Assembly: GCF_030272615.1 (NCBI RefSeq)
Contig: NC_081410.1
Span: forward strand, 119,722,640-119,786,639
Direction: 5' to 3'
Length of the DNA stretch: 64,000 bases
DNA from: Cryptomeria japonica
Lineage: Eukaryota > Streptophyta > Pinopsida > Cupressales > Cupressaceae
Shown here: piece by piece, positions 34,480 through 43,757 of the stretch
How the letters are laid out: every line of letters begins with the position of its first letter
Numbering within the stretch: position 1 is the stretch's first letter
Translations under genes and position numbers: made by a program
Notes under the pieces: generated by a model
Database searches by the model: none
What the model was told of the DNA's origin: nothing
Seen by the model: only the letters and a program-made list of their open reading frames with translations

Positions 34480-36171
34480 TAGGTGATTTTTGATTATCCC
34501 TTTCCCACTGTGTTACTTGCTCGAAAAGCCACTATAGTGAAATCTTTGTTTTGGGTAGAATTATGTCCTTGTTTTGAAGTTGTTGATGAATGTAAGAGCG
34601 ACAGTCATGAGGCCAACCTTGCCAAAACTTGGTCTCACATCATGTTTAGTGAGTACACTTTCGGAGCTGGGAGATACTTCTTTGGCTCAAGCTAACTTAG
34701 GAGATTTTATGGAAAGAGTGGGAAACCCAAATGATAATTCAATGATGGGAAAGATTGTTAAGAGTGGGTTGATTGAAGTTGTTGCTTTCCCTATTGTTTC
34801 CCCTTGCCCCAAATTGGTTATAGAATACATGAGTAGGTATGATGTGGACAACGGGTGTATTAGAACTAGTAATGGCAAGGTGTCGGTAAAATTGACAGGG
34901 AAACGGCGATGGCCGCCATGGACATTACCCATAAAGGAGTTGTATGAGGACTGGTTTATTGGTACTTCATCTACATTTTTCTCTAAGAAAAAAGGGCACC
35001 TACTAGAGCGTCATTGCTAGGAATCAGCTCCTTAAGTTGCAGAAAGGAGGTTCTAGATTACCCAGACCCCTCAAAAGAGAGCATTTCATAACATAGGTGT
35101 GAGATATTGTAATTTTGTTGAATAGACTTAAAGGAAATGCACATGCCTTCTAATAGGAGGATTGGATGTGTTTTTACATTCAATTGTTGTTGGCTGGTGA
35201 AAAATATTTAGATTGGGCACAAGTTATCGCCGACAGGCTTCATGAGGGTCTGCATAATTTTGTCAAAATGACCAGTTTCTATATGTCTTCTTATCTCTTT
35301 TATATTCTTGCTTGTAACAAAGAATGGCAAGGGTTGCATCATGAACCTTGAGTCGATGGCATGAAAGTTTGTGAGTATTACCACACTTGCAACAACAAAA
35401 GTATGTTGAGAATTTCATGAGATGGAATGATGTCTTTCCATGCAGACTTGTCTTTGAGTTGCAGGGAAATGTGAATAAAAGGATGTCAGTTGAAGCTAGG
35501 GAATTAGTCAGCATATACGGAAGCTACTACATCCAATTCTCCAGATTTACTTACATTAAAGTGGGGGGCTTTAAAGATGAACCACTTAAATTGCCTAGGT
35601 ATGCCCTAGACAACCACATGCTTATTGAAGTCTGTAGACATCTTGCCCACATAGATAAGAAATTAAGGGAAAAGGGTAAATCTGGGGTAATTTTTCCAGT
35701 TGAACTTGGCCATTACAGTTGCAAGTTTGTTTCCGATGCTCTCAACTTGGAACCAGAATTCAAGAAATTGAACTTACAACCCTACGTTCCCAGACGTAAG
35801 TTTGACAGTAAAGGATATGCAATTGAGCATTTGAATGTTGATGCAGATTTCCACCATGAACCTCTTTTAGAGGACTATAGGAAAAAATGTTCTGATGAAT
35901 TGGAGGTCAGAAGAAGATTGTGGTCAAGGTTCACCTTGCTATTTGCAACAAATAGCTACAATGGGGTTGTCAATAAATATTTCAGGAGTACGGAAGAGGA
36001 AGGTGAAGATGTTTTGGATCTCGAATTCAATTAGAGAGTTCAAGGGCAACCAATTCCTGAAATTAATTGGGATAGAAGAGAGGAAGAAAGTATTTAGAGG
36101 AAGTCTATTAATGTCATAAGGAGAATAGAGAAGTGGTTGAGGGATCGTAGATTCACTCCTAAAGTGGAAAC
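34480..36171 (+). pseudogene. Unrecognised protein family, copy A, N-terminal part
   Basis: Not recognised. Open pieces in changing frames form one protein: MIFDYPFPTVLLARK (34483), then after a frameshift GDFMERVGNPNDN...TLPIKELYEDWFIGT (34574-35020), WMCFYIQLLLAGEKYLDWAQ...FYMSSYLFYILA (35166-35351), and a well kept 215-codon piece (35387-36034) with YIQFSRFTYIKVGGFKDEPLKLPRY and FKKLNLQPYVPRRKFDSKGY. After a stop come RRIEKWLRDRRF (about 36115). No transmembrane segment, signal peptide or zinc motif stands out. The reading is cut at 36171 by the E2 composite and resumes at 50053. Copy B at 27533-29940 is a distant relative. Function unknown; the low density of stops in the middle suggests decay is recent relative to copy B. 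Confidence 0.6.
36167..36171. repeat. Target-site duplication of E2 composite, left (GAAAC)
   Basis: GAAAC precedes the TG of the left LTR; GAAGC follows the terminal CA at 50047. They match at four of five positions. Confidence 0.65.
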
Positions 36172-36590
36172 TGTAGACACCTAAAATTGTCCAGTCTAAT
36201 TAAATAAATATTTTATTTATTTAATTATCTAAGCCTAATTCTTCTATTAATTAAATAAATATTTATTTATTTAATTAATTCATTTATCCTCTTCTAGCCT
36301 TATTTCTCATTTAAATAAATACATTTATTTATTTAAATTATCCCTTTCCTAAATTAAATAAATATTTTATTTATTTAATTATCCTACTTCTTCTATTAAT
36401 TAAATAAATATTTATTTATTTAATCAATTCATTAGCTTTTTCTACACATGACACATGTCATTCATCTCTTAATTCATACACTACTTACCTCTTTCATTAT
36501 TTTGGTATTTCTTTTACCTACCCTCTAATCTTAGCCGACCTCTCTTTTTACACCTCTCAATCTTATCCCTCCATTTCATATTGTGTCTTC

Positions 36591-36598
36591 TATTTAAG
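36591..36598 (+). promoter_or_regulatory. TATA-like box in E2 left LTR
   Basis: CTATTTAAG, followed about 30 bp later by the AAACCCTAA block, fits a U3 promoter. The right-arm LTR has lost it by deletion. Confidence 0.5.
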
Positions 36599-36925
36599 AA
36601 GATGCCTCCTTCATTATCAAACCCTAATGACTAATCTTGAAGACTTGGCTACACTACGATCCTACTTGCAACCACATTCCGTTCTTTGTTGAGCTCTTGT
36701 GCATATAAAAATCTGAGAGCAAATATATCAAGCAAGATCAATGGAGATAGGAATAATGGAGATCAAAACCCTATTGGACATATGATGGTATAATATTTGT
36801 GATTTCATGTGATTTGCATTGTCTTGGGTAATCTTCATATGTTATGGTGGATCTTTGTTGATTGTTAGGCTAGGGTTTTGTGGTTGAATTCATTTAGCCT
36901 TTCAATATTGTTATTTTTGTTATCC

Positions 36926-36936
36926 ATTTTCACCAT
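36926..36936 (+). promoter_or_regulatory. LTR-end sequence complementary to leader and 3' motifs
   Basis: ATTTTCACCAT in element sense. Its reverse complement ATGGTGAAAA occurs in sense in the leader (37823-37832) and in the 3' hairpin modules (40459-40506). The right arm keeps it at 49886-49896. See findings. Confidence 0.5.
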
Positions 36937-36944
36937 ACACATTT

Positions 36945-36964
36945 TGGCACGCCTGGTGGGACTC
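36945..36964 (+). promoter_or_regulatory. E2 left-arm primer-binding site
   Basis: TGGCACGCCTGGTGGGACTC, three bases after the LTR end. It parallels the E3 site and the right-arm site at 49858-49877. Probably complementary to the 3' end of an arginine-type tRNA; unverified. Confidence 0.85.
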
Positions 36965-37029
36965 TTGTCCCTTTGCATTTAACCCTTTTGTTGCAGATTT
37001 TGCATTTTTGAAGTTGCAGATCGGACATT

Positions 37030-37315
37030 TTTCGACGACATTTTAGGTATTTCCGCGTCTGCGAGTGTTCGGATCGCGTCTCTAAGTTTCAGGAGCGTCT
37101 GCGGAGGCGGGAATCGCGTCTGTGTTTTCAAAAAAAAAAATTGTTTTGCAGGTCTCAGACAGAGGCGTCTGTGTTACATAATCGCGTCTGCGTTACTTCT
37201 GATCGCGTCTGTGTCCGAGAAGGGCGTCTATGTGTTTTGGCCGCGTCTGTGCATCACAGAACCGCGTCTGTGTCATACAGACGCGTCTGTGTCTGGTATA
37301 ACAGCGTCTATGTTT
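37030..37315 (+). repeat. GCGTCTGTGT motif array 1, about 12 copies
   Basis: The core GCGTCT(G/A)(T/C)G recurs about every 18-25 bp with variable spacers, in the leader just after the primer-binding site. Markedly richer in CpG than its surroundings. Mirrored at about 49535-49775 in the right arm. Confidence 0.85.
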
Positions 37316-37713
37316 TTACTGTTTCAGAATTTCAAACTTTCTTTGATTCGGTTTTCGGATTTCGCACCTAGGGTTTCAGATCTGGTTTTTTTTTGGACTA
37401 ACCCTTGCAGATTTAGCTAACCAAGTTTGTGCGGCTTGTCTTGGAAGCAAAAAAATGTTTTTGTTGAAGGCCCCTTTTTCACAAAGTCTTTTGGGTTTCT
37501 AAAATTTACCTAACTTGTGTGCTTGCAGGAAGGGGTGATCATTTGAAACAACCCAAACTACTAACAAATTTTGTTGCAGGTCCTTGGCTAGGGTTTTTGA
37601 GATTTTGTTGTGTTCCTTGTTTTCATAGATTAGCAAACACTTCCATTGGTGCACTAAAATTGAATCATTGTCTTTTGTGTCTTGAGCAATAGGCTCTTTT
37701 TGTTTAATCTTTA

Positions 37714-38285
37714 GAGGGCCTGTCTTCCCGTGTGGTCATTAGGACTACTAGTGGGAAGAGAACGACCCAAGTGGTAGCGAGGAAAACCCACCTCATCCGA
37801 ACCACTATAATCAAATGTATTCATGGTGAAAACTATGAATAACATGTGCTGATTAGTTCATACCGACACTATGTCTCCCCATAAACCCGTTTGATCAAAT
37901 TTATTTGATCATTTGTAGGGCGTAACCCCTACCGGCTGGGAGCCTTCTGTATTTACAGAGCTGAAAGTGCCGCATGTATGGCCACACGAGCGGATGCCCT
38001 TACTAGCACCTTTTTGTTTTAGAAGCCCAAATCCTTCTAGTTGTTGAGGCAGGAGGTCGGACCTCTGGTAGCGGCCCACACACATACGGTTCTTAGTAGA
38101 GATACAAAGTTCGCCATGGGGAGTTTTCATGGGGACTGATGCTTGGCTGACCCAAGAAGTGAGTGCGGAGGGTGGAGCCAGTGAGGTCAAGCATCTAAGT
38201 ATCCGCTCTGAATAGCGTAGCCTCGGGGGTAAAACCCTATGTGGGATCAACAACTATTGTCTTGGCCAGCCATAAGAATTGTGCT
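37714..38285 (+). other. Conserved leader domain of E2 (left copy)
   Basis: GC-richer block from GGGCCTGTCTTCC to GGCCAGCCATAAGAATTG. In the part 37909-38253 I count only three differences from the right-arm copy, whereas gag next to it differs at roughly one base in ten. The same block, more diverged, is in E5 (59595-60075). A 114-codon antisense frame runs through it, but conservation without codon-like change points to an RNA role (packaging, translation start or dimerisation), which is inference. Confidence 0.7.
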
Positions 38286-38507
38286 TGTCTTATGTTAAAC
38301 ATTCAAAAATTCAAGACCAAACAACTAAACATTGTGTCTTTTGTGTCTTCAAGTGTATGCAAAACAACTTTACATCAAACAACACACTTTTGGAGTCTAA
38401 ACACTTGCAAACATTGTGTCCTCTTGCCTCGAAAAACAGTCAAACAGTCGGATTTGGTCACAACAAAACATTTTCACAGATTGGAAAAATTGCACGAAGT
38501 TTACAGA

Positions 38508-38660
38508 AACGCGTCTATGTCTGTTCTAACCGCGTCTGAGTCATCTAAGCGCGTCTGTGAAGGGCATAATAGCGTCTGTGTCCGTAACAGTGTCTGTGTC
38601 AAACAGAGACACGTCTGTGTCTGGGAATCGCGTCTGTGAAGTATACAGAAGCGTCTATGT
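38508..38660 (+). repeat. GCGTCTGTGT motif array 2, about 8 copies
   Basis: Second cluster of the same motif in the E2 leader, downstream of the conserved domain; mirrored at about 48160-48315. The two arrays bracket the conserved domain. Confidence 0.85.
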
Positions 38661-39149
38661 CCAAAATTGAAAATTTTTATAGTCCAGCAAACAAAAGAAA
38701 TCAGTTTCGGAATACTTGAGCTTCCTAGGTTGTTTCTTCAGGTTTCATCTAGCATTCAATCTGTCCTTGGGTCTCATACAGTCCATCATTGCTTCATATC
38801 TCGTTACATTCATACTTGTCTAAACTTGAGTCAAAAAGGTCACTTGCTTGTCCTCATTATACTTTGTCAACATACTACATACAACTACACTTTGCTAAGT
38901 GGTCCCTCATCAAGGTTTCTTACCTTTGGGTCTCATTTGGTCTTACTTAGAGTCAAGGTCAGCTTACCTCATCAAGAGAAACTATCCTCTCTTTGGAAGT
39001 CACACCTACTCTACTACATACATACTTGGTCTTACACTTTGGACATTACAAGTACACTTCAGACTCATTTACATTCCATTCAACTCTTGGTCTTCCATAC
39101 TCTTTCCATTTTTCATCTAGTCTCTCACATCTTGGTCAATACCTAGTTC
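38661..39149 (+). other. E2 left-arm leader, last part before gag
   Basis: Non-coding, closely similar to the complement of 47670-48150. A chance open frame (38667-39146) spans it. Confidence 0.7.
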
Positions 39150-39464
39150 ATGGTTGAAACCCGTCTTCAAAAATCTAGGAGAGAAACTAAAGAGGCTCAA
39201 GAGTCCACAAACATGAGTTCTTATGAGTATGACAATGAGATCTTTTTCAATTCTGATCATACTACATTACCTGACATGGATGCCTACAGAAACAATCCAA
39301 ATGTTGAGAACATGGACACTATAAACAACAATGCTACACACAATGACAATGTGGACAACTTTTCAATACAATCAGCAGATGTAGAAGAATCCATAATGAA
39401 TCCTCATTTCAATAGATTGGTTGAAGAAATAATGAAGAGGGATAGACAATACTCAGTCGTGTGA
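39150..39464 (+). pseudogene. E2 left-arm gag N-terminus (truncated)
   Basis: Starts MVETRLQKSRRETKEAQEST, aligned with the right-arm gag start at 47669. Homology runs for about 100 residues to KRDRQY and then breaks at 39451; three more codons and a TGA follow. About 33 of 303 bases differ from the right arm. The truncated product has only the N-terminal acidic and Asn-rich part of gag, with no capsid or zinc knuckle. Confidence 0.85.
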
Positions 39465-40260
39465 TAGCAGGCTACGCGGACTCGAGAAGGATGATGGAAG
39501 TCAATCAAGAAAGGGGGATGGAAGACAGAAGATATGAAATTGAAAGAGCTTCTTGTGCGTTATCATCATTGAGCTTATTAGGGCAAAATAGGTTATGACA
39601 ATCGAGGCATATGTTCGACCCAGAAAGTCATTGTACCTGTTTGCATGGAGATAAGACAGTCACAAACAAGGAATGCCCCAGTTCATACTAGACTCACAGT
39701 GTCCTCATATCCTTGGACACCATAGCATTACTAAAAGACAATCCACAAACAGCAAATGCAAATAGGTGACGATACCCCATCCTCGCCTTTCTAGTCAAAG
39801 ACATCCTGGAGATAGAATCTCTAGTCAGAGACATCCTGGAAAAGCTAAAAGACATGTCATCAAAAAGATGAAATCAAAAGAAAACCAAGACTCGACACCA
39901 ACATCCACTGTAGTCCTCAAGTTTAGTGTCTCTTGTCACTTGTATAAGTCATGTTTGATTGTGGTCACAATGTTCACTTTCACAAAAGGGATAGATTAAC
40001 ACTGAACCATAATGTTGTCTGAGTCTGTTGAAAGATTTGATTTTGTTGAAGCCCATTGTTGCTGCTGTGTCTCATCTGAAACTGACTGAATCCATGAAAC
40101 TGATACTTTATTGCGGATCTGCGATGCAAATGTTGCTTTATTGCGGATTGTGCGTGAATAGACTGAAGGAAGCTGGAAGAAACTGTACTCCTCGAAACAT
40201 GTGATGTCCTTAGTTCCACACCCATCACTAGACGTAGGAATTTGCCTTAGCCACAGATAG
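39465..40260. other. Junction zone between the two E2 arms
   Basis: The first part (39470-39600) translates on plus to YADSRRMMEVNQERGMEDRR..., which looks gag-like but has no counterpart in the right arm. A short repeat CTAGTCARAGACATCCTGGA occurs at 39792 and 39822. From about 40000 onward the sequence seems to belong to the minus-oriented arm. The exact join is not visible. Confidence 0.45.
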
Positions 40261-40442
40261 GATCTGATTTATTATGGATGGAAAGGGAGGTTTATTATGG
40301 ATGGCTAACCAATCCTAGGTAGATCAATAACAAGCCATGATGGGAATGGGTAAGTTTATTATGGATGAATAAGTTGTGAGTGTGTGCAAAGTGAAGGATG
40401 AAAGAGAATCCTGAAAGAGAGAGGAGCAATGTCTCTACGCAT

Positions 40443-40589
40443 GGCGCTGGTGACCCAGTTTTCACCATGGTACTTGCCCAGGGTGCCACCGAAGTGGTTT
40501 TCACCATTGGACGAAATTATTTCTCTTTACTTTTTTTGATTTTTCAATTTTTTTGTGTCACAAGGCGCCTGTTTGCCAGGTTTTCACCA
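40443..40589 (-). other. Three conserved hairpin modules after E2 pol
   Basis: Plus-strand stems CTGG/CCAG (40447-40450, 40455-40458), CCAC/GTGG (40486-40489, 40494-40497) and CCTG/CAGG (40568-40571, 40577-40580), each directly followed by TTTTCACCA. In the transcript the middle one is CCAC-UUCG-GUGG, a UUCG-type tetraloop. E1 has two such modules in the same place. Different stem sequences with preserved pairing argue for a real RNA structure. Confidence 0.65.
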
Positions 40590-40659
40590 AGGAACGATTT
40601 TTTATGTTTTATAATTTTTATTTTTTTTTGTATTTTTGAAATTAGGATACTCTGATGAG

Positions 40660-41802
40660 CTATGTGTAGAACCGACGAAGGTGCATGCTGTTGATAGGAT
40701 CCTCCAAAGGTTCATCTTCTGTAGTTGAGAGCTTGGCCATTACCTTGGGGTAATATGGTGTGGAGAAACGATGGGAAATATGGAAGCGGTCACAGAGTTC
40801 ACGAACATCCTGATTTTTGAAGGGACACCCGTTATCAGTAATAATGGACTTAGGAATACCATATCGGCAAATGATATAGTTAAGGATGAAGGTAGCAATT
40901 TGTTTCCCAGTGACTTGTGTAAGAGGCACAGCCTCAATCCACTTTGTGAAATACTTTGTGGCTGTGATAATGAATTTATGACCATTAGAAGAAGGAGGGT
41001 GAATCTTGCCTATGAGATCGAGTCCCCACTGACAAAAGGGCCAAGGAGACGCAATTGGTTGTAGTTCTTGTGCTGGTGCATGTATGAGGTCTCCATGAAT
41101 TTGACATTGTTTACATTTCTTGACAAACTGATATGAGTCTTTTTCCATATTGGGCCAATAATATCCAGTCCTGATGAGTTTCTTGGCCAAGGTAGGACCA
41201 CTAGCATGCGGACCACATATCCCTTCATGCACTTCACGTAACGCAATCTGAGCTTCGTCGCTTTCTAAACATCTAAGAAGAGTGCCATTTAGACCTCGTC
41301 GGTATAGGATATCAGCTAAAATGACATATTGAGAGGATTGGCGAATGAAAGTGCGGCTTTGGTTGTTTGATAGATCAGGGGGCAAGATATTGTCGCGAAG
41401 GTATGTGAATATGGAACCATATAACTGGGATTCGGGACTGACAACGCATATCATTTCAGTAGGAGTGATCTCATATGAAGGAACCAACAGGTTGTCTACC
41501 AGGAACTCATAGCAAGTTTCATTTTGAGGGAGATCAATCAGTGAAGCAATTGTAGCCATGGCATCTGCAGCACGATTCTGCTCTCTTGGCATCTGCTCAA
41601 AATCTATCTTTGTGAAGTGTTGTTTCAAATCATCCACCATTTGTTTGTAAGGCATTAATTTTTCATCTTTTGTTTGGTAATCATCAGTTGCTTGATGGAT
41701 GACAAGTTGGGAATCCCCAAAAACACGAAGTTCCTGGATCTTCCATTGAACTGCAATTCGTAATCCAGTTGTTAATGCCTCATATTCCGCTATATTGTTA
41801 GT
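40660..41802 (-). pseudogene. E2 aRH end and integrase, C-terminally deleted
   Basis: Open from the stop at 41803 to 40660. It holds the rest of the archaeal-type RNase H (AEYEAL, VFGDSQLV), the linker, the integrase zinc-binding HHCC (HEGICGPH and KCKQCQ) and the catalytic core with Asp in GLDLIGK and Asp in ITDNGCPFKNQD. At about 40745 one base is missing in the PYYPQGNGQ motif, and almost immediately the sequence jumps to EDEPLEDPINSMHLRRFYT, the extreme C-terminus. Compared with E1 about 170 residues including the catalytic Glu and GPY motif are gone. Integrase is therefore inactive. Confidence 0.85.
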
Positions 41803-43757
41803 CTAAGGAAATGATAAGCGGTATGATTTTGGTATAGAGTCGCCTTGAGGAGTTATAAAGAGAATACCAGCTCCTGCCCCATGCTGTGTGTATGAGCCGT
41901 CAAAGTACAGTTGCCATGGTCTTGCCTGTGCTATTGTTAAAATGGATTCATCTGAAAATTCTGAATTTAGAGGGACATCATCAATCATGGGGGCATCTGC
42001 TAATTGATCCGCGATTGCTTGTCCTTTTATTGCTTTTCTGTCCACATACTCGATGTCAAATTCACTCAGGATCATTACCCACTTGGCCAGTCAGCCAGTA
42101 AGTGTAGCTTTGTTGAGAAGGTATTTTAATGGATCAATTCTTGCAATCAACTTAGTCTTATGAGTGAGCATATAATGGCGTAATTTCTGCGAAGCAAAGA
42201 CCACAGCGAGACATGCACGCTCGATTGGTGTGTAGTTTAGCTCGTATCCCACCAATGTGCGACTGATATAGTATACTGCTTTTTCCTTGCCGTCAGCTAT
42301 TTGTTGTGCTAGGAGTGCCCCCAGTGTTGTTGGAGTAGCTGATCTGGAACTGGTGGCATCAAAATTGGCAGATTTAAAAGATAATCTTTGAGCGTCTGAA
42401 AAGCTTGTTGACAGTTATCATCCCATTTGAATTTGATATTTTTATGTAGCAGGTGCTGAAAAGGATTACACTTATCTGCAAGTTGTGCTATGAATCTTCG
42501 TATAGACTGGAGTCTCCCTTGTAAGGATCGAAGTTGACTGATATTTCTGGGTGGCGGCATGTCCAAGATAGCCTTGACTTTTGCTGGATCGGCTTCGATT
42601 CCTCTTTTGGACACAATGAATCCTAGGAGCTTCCCGGAGGTTACTCCAAAGACACATTTCTTGGGGTTTAATCTTACCTTGTATTTTTCCAACCGATCAA
42701 AGACGACTGAAAGTATGTCCAAATGTGTATCTCTGTCTATTGATTTACCCAAGAGATCATCAACATAATCTTCCACGATTATGTGCATGAGATTATGAAA
42801 GATAGTGGTCATTGCTCTTTGATATGTAGCACCTGCATTTTTCAGCCCAAAGGGCATGACATTCCAACAGAAAGTTCCCCATGGACAAGTGAATGATGTT
42901 TTGTGTTGATCTTCGGGTGCAATCCTGATTTGATTATAACCAGAAAACCCATCCATTAAAGATAACATTTCATGACCTGCTGTAAGATCAACGATCAAGT
43001 CGATATTTGGTAATGGGAAGTCATCTTTTGGACAAGCTTTGTTGATGTCTCTGAAATCTGTACATATTCTGATGTTGCGATCTGGTTTACTGACAGGTAC
43101 TAAATTGGAGATCCATTAGGGATAATCAATTGGGCGTATGAATCCGACATCCAATAATTTCTCCAGCTCTGCTTTGACTAGTAATGCTACTTGCGGATGC
43201 ATTTTTCTTAATTTCTGTTTCACTGGCTTTGCCCCCGGTTTGACTGTCAAATGATGCATTACCAAATCCGGATCTAGTCCAGGCATATCAGCGTATGACC
43301 ATGCAAAGTTGATTTGTCATTCTTTGAAGAAGCTTATGAACTTTGATCTTTCAGACTCTGTTAATGATTGAGCCAGGAATATATTGTGTGGAACTTCTTC
43401 TGTACCAATGTTTGTTTTGATAGTATCCTCTACCAACATGGATGACTTTTCCTCATACAGGGCTGGGAGAATGTCGGGCCTTCCATCTTCGGGTGCCTCA
43501 GAGAGGTTTTCGCCCTTAGATACGTCCTTTCTTTTTACTTTTTTGGGATCAGATAGCGCCACAGTGTGGTTTTCGCCATAAGACCCTTGATTTGTTCTTA
43601 TTTTCATATTTTTGCGACTGGAAGGTCCGACACCCTCACCAAAATATACCACGTTGTTGAGTTCTATGGTGTATCCTGCTTTGTGGTCCCCAAGGAGAAG
43701 ATCATCTCGTATGCCAAGATAGTCAATAATAGCTTCATCATTTTGAAATGTGTCAAA
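41803..43757 (-). pseudogene. E2 reverse transcriptase, RNase H and aRH start
   Basis: Continues the gag-pro frame after stops at 43758, 43317 and 43116. RT motifs: ICTDFRDINKACPKDDFPLPN, LSLMDGFSGYNQI, FGLKNAGATYQRAM and YVDDLLGKS, active site intact. Near 42340 a deletion of about 20 bases in the RNase H start shifts the frame; it continues as ISATPTTLGALLAQ, where the first catalytic Asp of RNase H is absent as in E1. A stop at 42091 replaces the Cys in TGCLAKW; the archaeal-type RNase H then begins with LYFDGSYTQHG. Stop at 41803. Confidence 0.87.

Larger units (their letters stand above)
36172..36941 (+). repeat. E2 left-arm 5' LTR (770 bp)
   Basis: TGTAGACACC start, ACACA end, next to a primer-binding site. 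The first 250 bp consist of alternating ATTAAATAAATATTTATTT palindromic runs. A TATA-like box lies at 36591. The right-arm LTR equals this one with about 604 bp (36253-36856) deleted. Confidence 0.92.

Noticed and set aside
36180-36420. Palindromic ATTAAATAAATATTTATTT runs as a possible hairpin transposon or origin
   Set aside because: They are part of the E2 LTR, and similar TTAATTAA/TTTAAATAAAT runs are in the E1 and E3 LTRs; ordinary AT-rich LTR sequence.
38667-39146. 159-codon plus-strand frame before E2 gag
   Set aside because: Leader sequence; the right-arm homologue is not open in the same frame over its length, and the composition is that of T/C-rich non-coding leader.
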